Positions 9,100 to 17,766 of a stretch of 19,955 nucleotides of DNA are shown here, one piece after another (position 1 is the stretch's first letter; every line of letters starts with the position of its first letter). Origin of the DNA: Hylemonella sp. UBA6679 (GTDB taxonomy: Bacteria; Pseudomonadota; Gammaproteobacteria; Burkholderiales; Burkholderiaceae_C); assembly GCA_002454975.1 (NCBI GenBank), contig DKJZ01000055.1, positions 1 to 19,955 on the forward strand, given 5' to 3'. The notes beneath the pieces were generated by a model. It was not told where the DNA came from, searched no databases, and saw only the letters and a list, made by a program, of their open reading frames with translations. A program made the position numbers and the translations under genes.

Positions 9100-9915
9100 G
9101 TGAGCACACGCAGCCAAACCTTGCCCATCTTGTGGGATGGCCGCGAGGTCGACATCGAATACACCTGGGTCAACAGGCCAGAAGGGGCCCCTGCGCGCGG
9201 CCCAGTGATGGTTTTTCTGCACGAAGGCCTGGGTTCGGTGGCCATGTGGAAACAGTTTCCCCAAGCCCTGTGCGAGGCTTGCGGCTTGCCAGGCTTGGTG
9301 TACTCGCGCCCAGCTTACGGGCAGTCCACCCCGCGGCGCGAAAACGAGCAGTGGCGCAACGACTTCATGCACCGCCAGGCCCACGAGGTCTTGCCCGCCC
9401 TGCTCGATGCTTTGAACATCACGCAGCCGGTGGTGCTGTTTGGCCACAGCGACGGCGCCTCCATCGCCCTGCTGTTTGCCGCCCGCTTCCCGCAGCGCGT
9501 GGCAGCCACGCTGGTTGCTGCGCCGCATATTTGTGTAGAAGACGTGGCGGTGCGCAGCATTCAAGCCGCGCGCCAGGCTTACCTGCACCAAGGCTTGCGC
9601 GACAAACTCGCGCCCTACCACCAAAGCCCCGACTCGGCCTTTTGGGGCTGGTGCGGGGTTTGGTTGTCGCCAGCCTTTGCCAGTTGGCAGATTGAAACCG
9701 AGGTCAGCACCATCCGCACACCCTTGCTGGCCATGCAAGGCGAGCAAGACGAATACGGCACAATGAAACAGATCCGCCGCATTGCTGAGCTGGCACCCCA
9801 AACGCGTCTGCTGGAATTACCCAATTGCGGGCACAGCCCGCACCGTGATCAGATGGGTTTGCTCACATCGGCTGTGACATCTTTTCTTCAACAACACCTA
9901 GGAGACCTTGCATGA
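9100..9915 (+). CDS. Alpha/beta hydrolase in the bclA-transporter operon, substrate unknown
   Basis: A 271-aa alpha/beta-hydrolase-fold protein, probably cytoplasmic, with no signal peptide or membrane segment seen. The nucleophile elbow GHSDGA holds Ser117. Asp217 (GEQDEYG) and His245 (NCGHSPHRD) complete a full triad, and an oxyanion-loop motif HEGLGS is at 41-46. The start is a GTG at 9100, six bases after bclA, with only a weak ribosome site. The stop overlaps the next ATG by 4 bp (ATGA), so translation is coupled to the transporter. Family members hydrolyse esters, lactones or thioesters. In this setting a benzoyl-CoA or intermediate thioesterase, an enol-lactonase, or an esterase that frees aromatic acids from imported esters are all possible. 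The role is inferred only from context. Confidence 0.85.
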   Translation: MSTRSQTLPILWDGREVDIEYTWVNRPEGAPARGPVMVFLHEGLGSVAMWKQFPQALCEACGLPGLVYSRPAYGQSTPRRENEQWRNDFMHRQAHEVLPALLDALNITQPVVLFGHSDGASIALLFAARFPQRVAATLVAAPHICVEDVAVRSIQAARQAYLHQGLRDKLAPYHQSPDSAFWGWCGVWLSPAFASWQIETEVSTIRTPLLAMQGEQDEYGTMKQIRRIAELAPQTRLLELPNCGHSPHRDQMGLLTSAVTSFLQQHLGDLA

Positions 9916-11078
9916 AACTGTTTCGTTTGACCCTGCTGGCCGCTGCGCTCAGCCCCCTGGCCCTGAGCTCTGCCATGGCCCAAAACACCAACAAGCTCAA
10001 GGTCGGCCTGATGCTGCCCTACACCGGCACGTTTGCGGCGCTGGGCAATGCCATTGAAAACGGTTTTCGCCTGCACGTGATGGAGCAAGGCGGCAAGCTC
10101 GGAGGGCGCGAGATTGAATTTGTCAAAGTCGACGATGAGTCTGACCCCGCCAAGGCCACCGACAACGTCAACAAGCTCATCAAGCGCGACAACGTCGATG
10201 TGCTCATTGGCACCGTGCACTCGGGCGTGGCCATGGCCATGGCCAAGGTCGCCAAAGACACCGGCACCTTGCTGATCGTGCCCAATGCCGGCGCGGATGC
10301 CGTGACTGGCCCCATGTGCGCGCCCAACATTTTCCGCAGCTCTTTCTCCAACTGGCAACCTGGCTACGCCATGGGCGAAGTGGTGGCCAAAAAGGGCCAC
10401 AAAAAAGTGGTGACCATCACCTGGAAATACGCCGCGGGCGACGAGTCGGTGCGCGGGTTCAAAGAGTCGTTTGAAAAAGGCGGCGGCAAAGTCGTCAAAG
10501 AACTCAGCCTGCCCTTCCCCAACGTGGAGTTCCAGGCCCTGCTGACCGAAATTGCGGCCACCAAGCCTGATGCGGTCTACACCTTCTTTGCTGGTGGTGG
10601 CGCCGTGAAGTTCGTCAAAGACTATGCCGGTGCGGGCCTGAAGAAAACCATTCCGCTGTATGGCGCGGGCTTCTTGACCGATGGCACGCTCGAGGCACAA
10701 GGCGCTGACGCCGATGGCCTGGAAACCGCCCTGCACTACGCCGACAGCCTGGGCACCAAGCGCGACAACGAGTTCCGCCTGGCCTACGCCAAAACCTTCA
10801 AGCTCCAGCCTGATGTGTACGCCGTGCAAGGCTACGATGCAGCCCAAATGCTGGCTGCTGGCCTCAAGGGCGTGAAGGGCGACACCAGCAAAAAAGCAGA
10901 ATTTGCTGCCGCTGTAGAAGCCACGAAAATTGACAGCCCACGCGGCCCCTTCACCGTCTCCAAAGCGCACAACCCTGTGCAGGACATCTACCTGCGCAAA
11001 GTGGTGGGCAAGGAAAACACCTTGGTGAGCGTGGCCTCCAAAGGCCTGGCTGACCCGGCCCGCGGCTGCAAGATGTAA
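9912..11078 (+). CDS. ABC transporter periplasmic substrate-binding protein (LivK-like), probable aromatic acid binder
   Basis: A 388-aa periplasmic solute-binding protein of the branched-chain amino acid (HAAT) type. A Sec signal peptide is clear: positive MKLFR, a hydrophobic stretch, and a cleavage site after AMA at residue 23. The mature start KLKVGLMLPYTGTFAALG and later segments VDVLIGTVHSGVAMAMA and VYAVQGYDAAQML are characteristic of the family. The ATG overlaps the hydrolase stop by 4 bp and has AGGAG upstream. Database tools would probably call it a branched-chain amino acid binder. However, the operon with bclA and proximity to boxR argue for benzoate or another aromatic carboxylate as ligand. 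The binding specificity cannot be read from the sequence by eye. Confidence 0.92.
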   Translation: MKLFRLTLLAAALSPLALSSAMAQNTNKLKVGLMLPYTGTFAALGNAIENGFRLHVMEQGGKLGGREIEFVKVDDESDPAKATDNVNKLIKRDNVDVLIGTVHSGVAMAMAKVAKDTGTLLIVPNAGADAVTGPMCAPNIFRSSFSNWQPGYAMGEVVAKKGHKKVVTITWKYAAGDESVRGFKESFEKGGGKVVKELSLPFPNVEFQALLTEIAATKPDAVYTFFAGGGAVKFVKDYAGAGLKKTIPLYGAGFLTDGTLEAQGADADGLETALHYADSLGTKRDNEFRLAYAKTFKLQPDVYAVQGYDAAQMLAAGLKGVKGDTSKKAEFAAAVEATKIDSPRGPFTVSKAHNPVQDIYLRKVVGKENTLVSVASKGLADPARGCKM

Positions 11079-11097
11079 AGCCAGGCACGCCCCCCCC

Positions 11098-11979
11098 ATG
11101 GATCTTTCGACGTTTCTCATCCAATGCCTGAACTCGCTGCAGTACGGCTTGCTGCTGTTTTTGGTGGCTTCGGGCTTGACGCTGATCTTCGGCATCATGG
11201 GGGTGATCAATCTGGCCCACGGCAGCTTCTACATGATCGGGGCCTACATGGCATTTGCCTTGGCCCCGATTGTGAGCGGCACCTTTGGCGGGGGATTTTT
11301 CTCTGCGCTGGTGGTGGGGGTGGTGCTGGCCGTGCTGCTGGGCTATGTGCTGGAGTGGGCTTTTTTCAGCTTTTTGTACGAACGTGAGCACTTGCAGCAA
11401 GTGCTCATGACCTACGGCTTGATTTTGGTGTTTGAAGAGTGCCGCAGCCTGCTGCTGGGCGATGACGTGCATGGTGTGGAGGTGCCCCCGCTGCTCGCTG
11501 GCACGCTGCCCTTGGGCGACACCATGACCTACCCTGTCTACCGCTTGTTCATCTCGGGCGTGTGCTTGTTGTTGGCGCTGGCCATGTACTGGGTGTTCAC
11601 CCGCACCCGGCTGGGCATGATGATTCGCGCAGGCAGCACCAACCGCGAGATGGTGCAGTCGCTGGGCATCGACATCAAATTTTTGTACCGCGTGGTGTTT
11701 GCCGCTGGTGTGGCCATTGCTGTGCTGGCGGGCATGGTGGCCGCACCTGTGTCCTCGGTGTACCCAGGCATGGGCAACAGTGTGCTCATCATCTGTTTTG
11801 TGGTGGTGGTGATTGGCGGCATCGGCTCGATCCGCGGTGCTTTGCTGGCAGCCCTGCTCATCGGCGCGGTCGACACCTTTGGCAAGGTCTTGCTGCCCCA
11901 GGCGGCGGGCGTGCTGGTGTATGTGCTCATGGCACTCATCCTGCTGTGGAAACCCGACGGCTTGTTCAAAGCCGGCTAA
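11098..11979 (+). CDS. ABC transporter permease, LivH type
   Basis: A 293-aa inner-membrane permease of the HAAT transporter family. The typical LivH stretch SGLTLIFGIMGVINLAHG is near residues 23-41, and several long hydrophobic segments are visible, including the strongly hydrophobic NSVLIICFVVVVIGGIGSIR region. It pairs with the LivM-like permease that follows. The start follows a run of seven Cs (11091-11097), and the only purine-rich element upstream is a weak AGG, so initiation may be modest or coupled to the upstream gene, which ends 19 bp earlier. The importer probably moves an aromatic acid rather than leucine, by operon context. Family assignment is firm; substrate is inferred. Confidence 0.93.
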   Translation: MDLSTFLIQCLNSLQYGLLLFLVASGLTLIFGIMGVINLAHGSFYMIGAYMAFALAPIVSGTFGGGFFSALVVGVVLAVLLGYVLEWAFFSFLYEREHLQQVLMTYGLILVFEECRSLLLGDDVHGVEVPPLLAGTLPLGDTMTYPVYRLFISGVCLLLALAMYWVFTRTRLGMMIRAGSTNREMVQSLGIDIKFLYRVVFAAGVAIAVLAGMVAAPVSSVYPGMGNSVLIICFVVVVIGGIGSIRGALLAALLIGAVDTFGKVLLPQAAGVLVYVLMALILLWKPDGLFKAG

Positions 11980-12012
11980 GGCCTCCTGCAACGCCTGATC
12001 ACGCGAGTCTTT

Positions 12013-12985
12013 ATGAACAAATCATTTGTTGTTGCGGCCTTTGCCGCCTTGGCAGCCTTTCCCTTGGTGGCTGGCAGCTACGGGCTGGACCTGGTCACCA
12101 AAATCATGATCTACGCCGTGCTTGCCCTGAGCCTAGAGCTGCTGGTGGGCAGCACGGGTTTGGTGTGCTTTGGCCAGGCGGCGTTTTTTGGCATTGGCGC
12201 TTACGCCACCGTACTGCTCATGGGCCTGGACTGGGGCGACTCCATGCTGTGGGTCTTGCCCGCTGCGGTGCTCATGGCAGCGGTGTATGCGCTGGCCGTG
12301 GGCGCTTTGTCTTTGCGCACCAAAGGCGTTTACTTCATCATGGTCACGCTGGCGTTTGCGCAGATGGCCTATTACGTGGTGCACGACACGCCCCTGGGTG
12401 GCGGCACCGATGGCATTTACCTCTACAGCAAACCAGCCCTGGGGAGCTGGCTCGATCTGGACAAGCCTCTGGTGCTCTACCTCTTCACTTGGGCGTGTTT
12501 GCTCGGGGTGTACGTGTTTTTGGCGGTGTTGCTGCAGTCGCGTTTTGGCCGAGCGTTGGCCGGCATTCGCGTCAATGAGCAGCGCATGCGTGCCACGGGC
12601 TTTTCCACCTACCCCTACAAGCTCGCGGCCTTCACCATCTCTGGGGCCATGGCGGGTTTGTCGGGGTTTTTGTTTGCTGTCAAAGACGGTTTTGTGAACC
12701 CCGAGTTGATGAGCTGGCATCTCTCGGGTGCGGTGCTCATCATGATCATTTTGGGCGGCCTGGGGCACTTGCGCGGGGCACTCATTGGCGCTTTTGCGTT
12801 TGCGCTTTTGCAAGAGCTGTTCAAGTCTGAGGCCATTTTTGGGAACTTTGCCAAGCACTGGCATCTGGGCCTGGGTCTGAGCATCATTGCCAGCGTGGCC
12901 TGGTTGCCGCACGGGCTGGTGGGCATCCCTGAAAAAATCACGCAAAGGCTGCGAGGCGTGCCCCGCCAAGATCAGGAGGCCCACC

Positions 12986-12993
<8 letters not shown>
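12013..12993 (+). CDS. ABC transporter permease, LivM type
   Basis: A 326-aa inner-membrane permease, the second channel subunit of the importer. The LivM hallmark LLVGSTGLVCFGQAAFFGIG is near residues 44-63, followed by many hydrophobic segments, the cytoplasmic coupling region GRALAGIRVNEQRMRATGF, and ILGGLGHLRGALIGAF toward the C-terminus. The N-terminus MNKSFVVAAFAALAAF is hydrophobic and most likely the first membrane segment. The start ATG has only a weak purine stretch (GCGAG) and lies 33 bp after the LivH-like gene. The 3' end overlaps the next gene's start by 8 bp. Substrate is inferred from context as benzoate or a related compound. Confidence 0.93.
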
Positions 12994-13731
<738 letters not shown>

Positions 13732-13735
<4 letters not shown>

Positions 13736-14454
13736 ACTCGCCTCAGCAAGAATGGATGGTTGAGGCCCAAGGGGTGCACGCCTGGTATGGCTCGAGCCAT
13801 GTGCTGCACGGCATTGATGTCAACATCGGCCGCGGCGAAACCCTGGGGCTGCTGGGGCGCAACGGCATGGGCAAAAGCACGTTGATCCGCGCCCTGCTGG
13901 GCCACGTGAGCCAACGCGAAGGCCATATCGTGATGTTTGGCCAAGATGTGTCGCGCGCCAAGCCGCACGAGGTGGCCCGCCTGGGCGTGGCTTATGTGCC
14001 TGAAGGTCGTGGCGTGTTCCCCAATTTGAGCGTGCGCGAAAACCTGGTGATGGCCGCGCGGCCTGGCAACGACGGGCGCATGGTCTGGACCCTGGACAAG
14101 GTGCTGGCCACCTTCCCTCGCCTGCAAGAGCGCATCAACAACCTGGGCGCGCAGCTCTCAGGTGGCGAGCAGCAAATGCTCTCGATCGGGCGCGCCTTGA
14201 TGACGCACCCCGAGCTCATCATTCTGGACGAAGCCACCGAGGGGCTCGCCCCACTGATCGTGGCCGAAATTTGGCGGGTCATTGGCGAGATCCGCCAAAG
14301 CGGTATTGCCACCCTCATCGTTGACCGGGATTACCGCAAAGTGCTGGCAAACGCCGACCGCGCGCTGGTGCTGCAAAAAGGCCAGGTGGTCTTGCAAGGC
14401 AGCGCCCAAGAGGTGAGCGCCAGCGACGCCCTCTCGGGCTTTCTTGGGGTTTAA
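13732..14454 (+). CDS. ABC transporter ATP-binding protein, LivF type
   Basis: Second ATPase of the importer (240 aa). Walker A GRNGMGKST is at 42-50, the signature LSGGEQQML starts at 142, and Walker B LIILDEATEG includes Asp166/Glu167. Where most LivF proteins have a VEQN-type H-loop, this one reads LIVDRDYRK (about 195-203), with Arg199 at the switch position. The ATG at 13732 overlaps the LivG-like stop as ATGA and has GGGAGAG upstream. An in-frame extension to 13468 is rejected because it runs through the LivG-like coding region. It is the last gene of the plus-strand operon; its stop is only 21 bp from the convergent aldo/keto reductase stop. Confidence 0.94.
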
Positions 14455-14475
14455 ACCGCTGGGGCTTGCGTTGAT

Positions 14476-15480
14476 TTAGGCCGCTTCGGTGTCCACCTCA
14501 GAGGTGGCTTGCGCGTCGTAGCGCGGCCCGGTCACCGTTGCCGGGTTGATCAGGGCCTCCAACGCCTGCATCACCTCATGGCTGAGCTTGAGTTGGGCTG
14601 CGGCCAAGTTGTCGCGCATGTGCTGCTCACGGGTGGTGCCCGGGATCGGGATGATGTGCGGCGCTTTGTGCAATAACCACGCCAAAGCCAGCTGAGCCCT
14701 TGTACAGCCTAGTTCTGCAGCTATCTTATCCATAGCAGGCAGCAAACGCAGGTTGGCTGCGTAGTTCTCTGGCGCGAACCGGGGCATGCCCAGGCGGATG
14801 TCTTTGGGGTGCAAGCTGCTGACTTCACTCAAGGCCCCAAGAAAGCCGCGCGCCACTGGGCTGAAGGCCACAAACGCCACGCCCAATTCGGCACAGGCTT
14901 GCAACACAGCAATTTCTGCATCGCGGCTCCACAGCGAGTACTCGGTCTGCAACGCAGCAATGGGGTGCACCGCGTGCGCTTTGCGCAAAGTTGGGGCCGA
15001 CACCTCGCTCAAACCAATGCTGCGTACCAGCCCCTTGCGCACCAAGTCGCTCATGGCGCCCACGCTGTCTTCAATCGGTACCTTCTTGTCCCAGCGGTGC
15101 AAGTAGTACAGGTCAATCACCTCGGTTTTGAGGCGGCGCAAGCTGTTCTCGCATTCGCGGCGCAAGGTCTCGGGGCGGCCATCAATCACCCGCGTGGGCT
15201 TGCCATCCACCGGGATGATGCCCATGCCGCATTTGCTGGCCAGCACAAACTCATGGCGGCGCTTGGCCACCACCGCGCCCAAGCGCTCTTCGTTGCGGCC
15301 ACCACCGTACAAAGTGGCGGTGTCGAGGAAGTTGTAACCAGCATCCAAAGCGCCCAGCAACACACGCTCACCCACCTCGCCAGACACCGAGGGGCCATAA
15401 GCGTGGTCCAGGTTCATGCAGCCCAGGCCGATGGGCTGGACCTCAAATTCACCGACACGGCGTGGGGCTTGTGGGTTCAT
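14476..15480 (-). CDS. Aldo/keto reductase at the 3' end of the protocatechuate operon
   Basis: A 334-aa NADP(H)-dependent aldo/keto reductase, cytoplasmic, with a TIM-barrel sequence pattern. The catalytic tetrad is present: Asp53 (FLDTATLYGGG), Tyr58, Lys83 (ASKCG) and His128 (YLHRWDK). The motif IPIPGTTR near the C-terminus is the expected cofactor-binding region. It starts four bases after the ligC stop, on the same strand, so it is very likely co-transcribed with the lig genes. It is not one of the known steps of the 4,5-cleavage route. It might reduce an aromatic or semialdehyde intermediate, or detoxify aldehydes, but this is inference only. Its ribosome site is weak, consistent with coupling to ligC. 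No terminator is visible after it. Confidence 0.9.
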   Translation of the reverse strand: MNPQAPRRVGEFEVQPIGLGCMNLDHAYGPSVSGEVGERVLLGALDAGYNFLDTATLYGGGRNEERLGAVVAKRRHEFVLASKCGMGIIPVDGKPTRVIDGRPETLRRECENSLRRLKTEVIDLYYLHRWDKKVPIEDSVGAMSDLVRKGLVRSIGLSEVSAPTLRKAHAVHPIAALQTEYSLWSRDAEIAVLQACAELGVAFVAFSPVARGFLGALSEVSSLHPKDIRLGMPRFAPENYAANLRLLPAMDKIAAELGCTRAQLALAWLLHKAPHIIPIPGTTREQHMRDNLAAAQLKLSHEVMQALEALINPATVTGPRYDAQATSEVDTEAA

Positions 15481-15484
15481 GGGT

Positions 15485-16438
15485 TCAGCTCAGTTGCAGT
15501 TCAAGGTCGTGCAGCACCTTGTAGCAAGGCAGCACCTGGGCCACGCTGGCATTGGGCTCGCGGCCTTCGCGAATCGCGGCAAAGAACTCGCGGTCTTGCA
15601 ACTCAATGCCGTTCATCGACACATCCACTTGGCTGACATCGATCTTCTCTTCTTTGCCAGAGAACAGGTCGTCGTAACGTGCGAGATAAGTGGCCGAGTC
15701 GCCGATGTAGCGGAAAAACGTGCCCAAGGGGCCGTCGTTGTTGAAGCTCAAAGACAAGGTGCAAATCGCGCCGTTGGCGGCCTGGAGCTGGATGCTCATG
15801 TCCATGGCGATGCCCAGCGCGGGGTGGATGGGACCTTGCACCGCGTTGGCTTTCACAATCGGGCTGCCGCACTGGTAGGCGAACAGGTCCACCGTGTGGG
15901 CCGCGTGGTGCCACAGCAGGTGGTCGGTCCAACTGCGGGGTTGGCCCAGCGCGTTCATGTTGGTGCGACGGAAAAAGTAAGTCTGCACATCCATCTGCTG
16001 GATGTTGAACTCACCTGCCTTGATTTTCTTATGCACATACTGGTGGCTGGGGTTGAAGCGGCGGGTGTGGCCGCACATGGCCACCAGGCCTGTTTCTTTT
16101 TGCAAACGCACCACTTCATCCGCATCCTTGAAGCTGTCGGCCAAGGGGATTTCCACTTGCACATGCTTGCCTGCTTTGAGGCACTGGATGCTTTGCGAGG
16201 CGTGCATTTGTGTGGGTGTGCACAAAATCACCGCATCCACCTCAGGCAGCGCCAGGCTATCGGCCAGATCGGTGGTGACGTGTTGGATGCCGTAGGTGTC
16301 GGCCACTTCTTGGGTCTTGCCCAGCTCGCGGCCAATCAGCGAGACGACTTCCACGCCGTCGATGTTCTTGATGCCGTCGAGGTGTTTGATGCCGAAGGCA
16401 CCCGCGCCCGCCAGGGCGACTTTGATGGTGTTGCTCAT
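15485..16438 (-). CDS. ligC: 4-Carboxy-2-hydroxymuconate-6-semialdehyde dehydrogenase LigC/PmdC
   Basis: This enzyme oxidises the ring-cleavage product, in its hemiacetal form, with NADP+ to 2-pyrone-4,6-dicarboxylate. It is a Gfo/Idh/MocA-type oxidoreductase of 317 aa. The Rossmann motif ALAGAGAFGIKHL is at about residues 8-20, the cofactor-side motif HVQVEIPLAD near 91-100, and a conserved catalytic-region segment LLWHHAAHTVDLF in the second half. Its ATG overlaps the ligB stop by 4 bp (ATGA), and it follows ligA and ligB as in the pmdABC order of Comamonas. Gene order and sequence together make the assignment firm. Confidence 0.95.
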   Translation of the reverse strand: MSNTIKVALAGAGAFGIKHLDGIKNIDGVEVVSLIGRELGKTQEVADTYGIQHVTTDLADSLALPEVDAVILCTPTQMHASQSIQCLKAGKHVQVEIPLADSFKDADEVVRLQKETGLVAMCGHTRRFNPSHQYVHKKIKAGEFNIQQMDVQTYFFRRTNMNALGQPRSWTDHLLWHHAAHTVDLFAYQCGSPIVKANAVQGPIHPALGIAMDMSIQLQAANGAICTLSLSFNNDGPLGTFFRYIGDSATYLARYDDLFSGKEEKIDVSQVDVSMNGIELQDREFFAAIREGREPNASVAQVLPCYKVLHDLELQLS

Positions 16439-17313
16439 GTGTTTTCCAAAATAGCGTGACCCACTGCGGTGTTCGAAGCAGGCACATGGTAGAAGCGATG
16501 GGCCACGCGAGGCGCTGGCCCGGTGGCCTGGCCGTTGTTGATGTCAGCCATGGCACCACGGGCAATCAACCACATCACCAGCTCGATGCCCTCCGACCCT
16601 GCTTCGCGCACGTAGTCGATGTGTGGCACCTGGGCGCAAGCCACGGGGTCATTGATCATCTGGTCCAACCATTGCGTGTCCCACGCGCGGTTGATCAAGC
16701 CAGCACGCGCGCCTTGCAATTGGTGGCTCATGCCACCGGTGCCCCAGATGTGCACATTCACATCGTCGTCGTAGCTCTCCACCGCCTTGCGGATGGCTTG
16801 GCCCAGGTTGAAACAACGCTGGCCGCTGGGCACGGGGTACTGCACCACGTTCACAGCAAACGGAATCACCGGGCAAGGCCAAGCGTCTTTGACGGGGTCG
16901 AGCGAACCGCACATCAACGACAGCGGCACGGTCAGGCCGTGGTCCACGTCCATCTTGTTGACGATGGTCAGGTCAAAGTCTTGCTGGATGACAGACTGCG
17001 CGATGTGCGAAGCCAACTCCGGGTGGCCCTTGACCACCGGCACAGGCCGTGGGCCCCAACCTTCGTCGGCAGGCTTGTACTCAGCGGCCGTGCCTATGGC
17101 AAAGGTGGGAATCATGTCCAGGCTGAAGGCCGTGGCGTGGTCGTTGAAGACCAAGATGATCACATCGGGCTTGTTGTCCTTCATCCATTGCTTGGAGAAT
17201 TCGTAGCCTGCAAACAAGGGCTTCCAATAATCTTCCTGGGTCTTGCCCAGGTCCATGGCCGCGCCGATGGCCGGCACGTGCGAGGTGAAAACAGATGCAG
17301 TAATTTTTGCCAT
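16435..17313 (-). CDS. ligB: Protocatechuate 4,5-dioxygenase beta subunit LigB/PmdB
   Basis: The catalytic subunit of the extradiol dioxygenase that cleaves protocatechuate between C4 and C5, using Fe(II). The 292-aa product begins MAKITASVFTSHVPAIG. His12 and His59 (NDHA) plus a Glu in GSEGIE (241 or 244) match the iron ligands known for the LigAB family, and His197 (GGMSHQL) corresponds to the active-site base. The ATG at 17313 is selected: the family N-terminus begins there and an AAGG lies upstream. A frame-open extension to 17598 would run backward through ligA. The gap to ligA is 2 bp and the overlap with ligC is 4 bp. It works as a heteromer with LigA. Confidence 0.96.
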   Translation of the reverse strand: MAKITASVFTSHVPAIGAAMDLGKTQEDYWKPLFAGYEFSKQWMKDNKPDVIILVFNDHATAFSLDMIPTFAIGTAAEYKPADEGWGPRPVPVVKGHPELASHIAQSVIQQDFDLTIVNKMDVDHGLTVPLSLMCGSLDPVKDAWPCPVIPFAVNVVQYPVPSGQRCFNLGQAIRKAVESYDDDVNVHIWGTGGMSHQLQGARAGLINRAWDTQWLDQMINDPVACAQVPHIDYVREAGSEGIELVMWLIARGAMADINNGQATGPAPRVAHRFYHVPASNTAVGHAILENT

Positions 17314-17315
17314 GC

Positions 17316-17756
17316 TTAAACCTTGTGTTGGCCAGCCGCGCCTTGCGGCTGGTTCTGCGCCTGGGCGTCGCCGTTTTCGCCAATGTAGCGGTTGCCCTCG
17401 ACCGAGCGGCCGCCGCTGATCATCATGTGGCGGTATTCCTCTTCGGTCATGCCCGTCATGGAGCCGGCCATTTGCTGAAAGCTCTTGCCATCGGTCGCGC
17501 CAATTTTGGCCAGGAAATAAATGTTGCCACCGGTGCGCATGCACCAGTTCAAGTCGCGCGCCAGCACGGCTTGCTTTTGCTCTTCGGTCATCGCCCACTC
17601 ATCCAAATACGCGCGCTCGTTGGCTTTGAAACGCGCGCGGTTTTCTGCCTTCATGAGGGACATGCAGAACTGGTTGAGCCAGTAGCCTTTGCGAGATTGC
17701 TCGGCATCAAAAATGATGGTGCCGGGAACATCGGTGTAGGGTTTGTCGAGTGCCAT
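17316..17756 (-). CDS. ligA: Protocatechuate 4,5-dioxygenase alpha subunit LigA/PmdA
   Basis: The small subunit that covers the active site of LigB in the protocatechuate 4,5-dioxygenase. The 146-aa product starts MALDKPYTDVPGTIIFD and contains the all-helical segments RKGYWLNQFCMSLMKAENR and NWCMRTGGNIYFLAKIGATD that are typical of the subunit. The C-terminal tail (about 127-146) is rich in Gln, Asn and Gly and looks disordered. The ATG at 17756 is chosen over an in-frame start at 17867, because that extension would sit inside ligI and is unlike the family. It lies 10 bp after ligI, with a weak ribosome site, and 2 bp before ligB. Confidence 0.95.
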   Translation of the reverse strand: MALDKPYTDVPGTIIFDAEQSRKGYWLNQFCMSLMKAENRARFKANERAYLDEWAMTEEQKQAVLARDLNWCMRTGGNIYFLAKIGATDGKSFQQMAGSMTGMTEEEYRHMMISGGRSVEGNRYIGENGDAQAQNQPQGAAGQHKV

Positions 17757-17766
17757 CTTGACGCTT

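Noticed and set aside
9888..11210. A 440-codon minus-strand frame opposite the ABC binding protein
   Set aside because: It is antisense to a gene with a clear signal peptide and family motifs, its product has no domain, and it has no promoter context.
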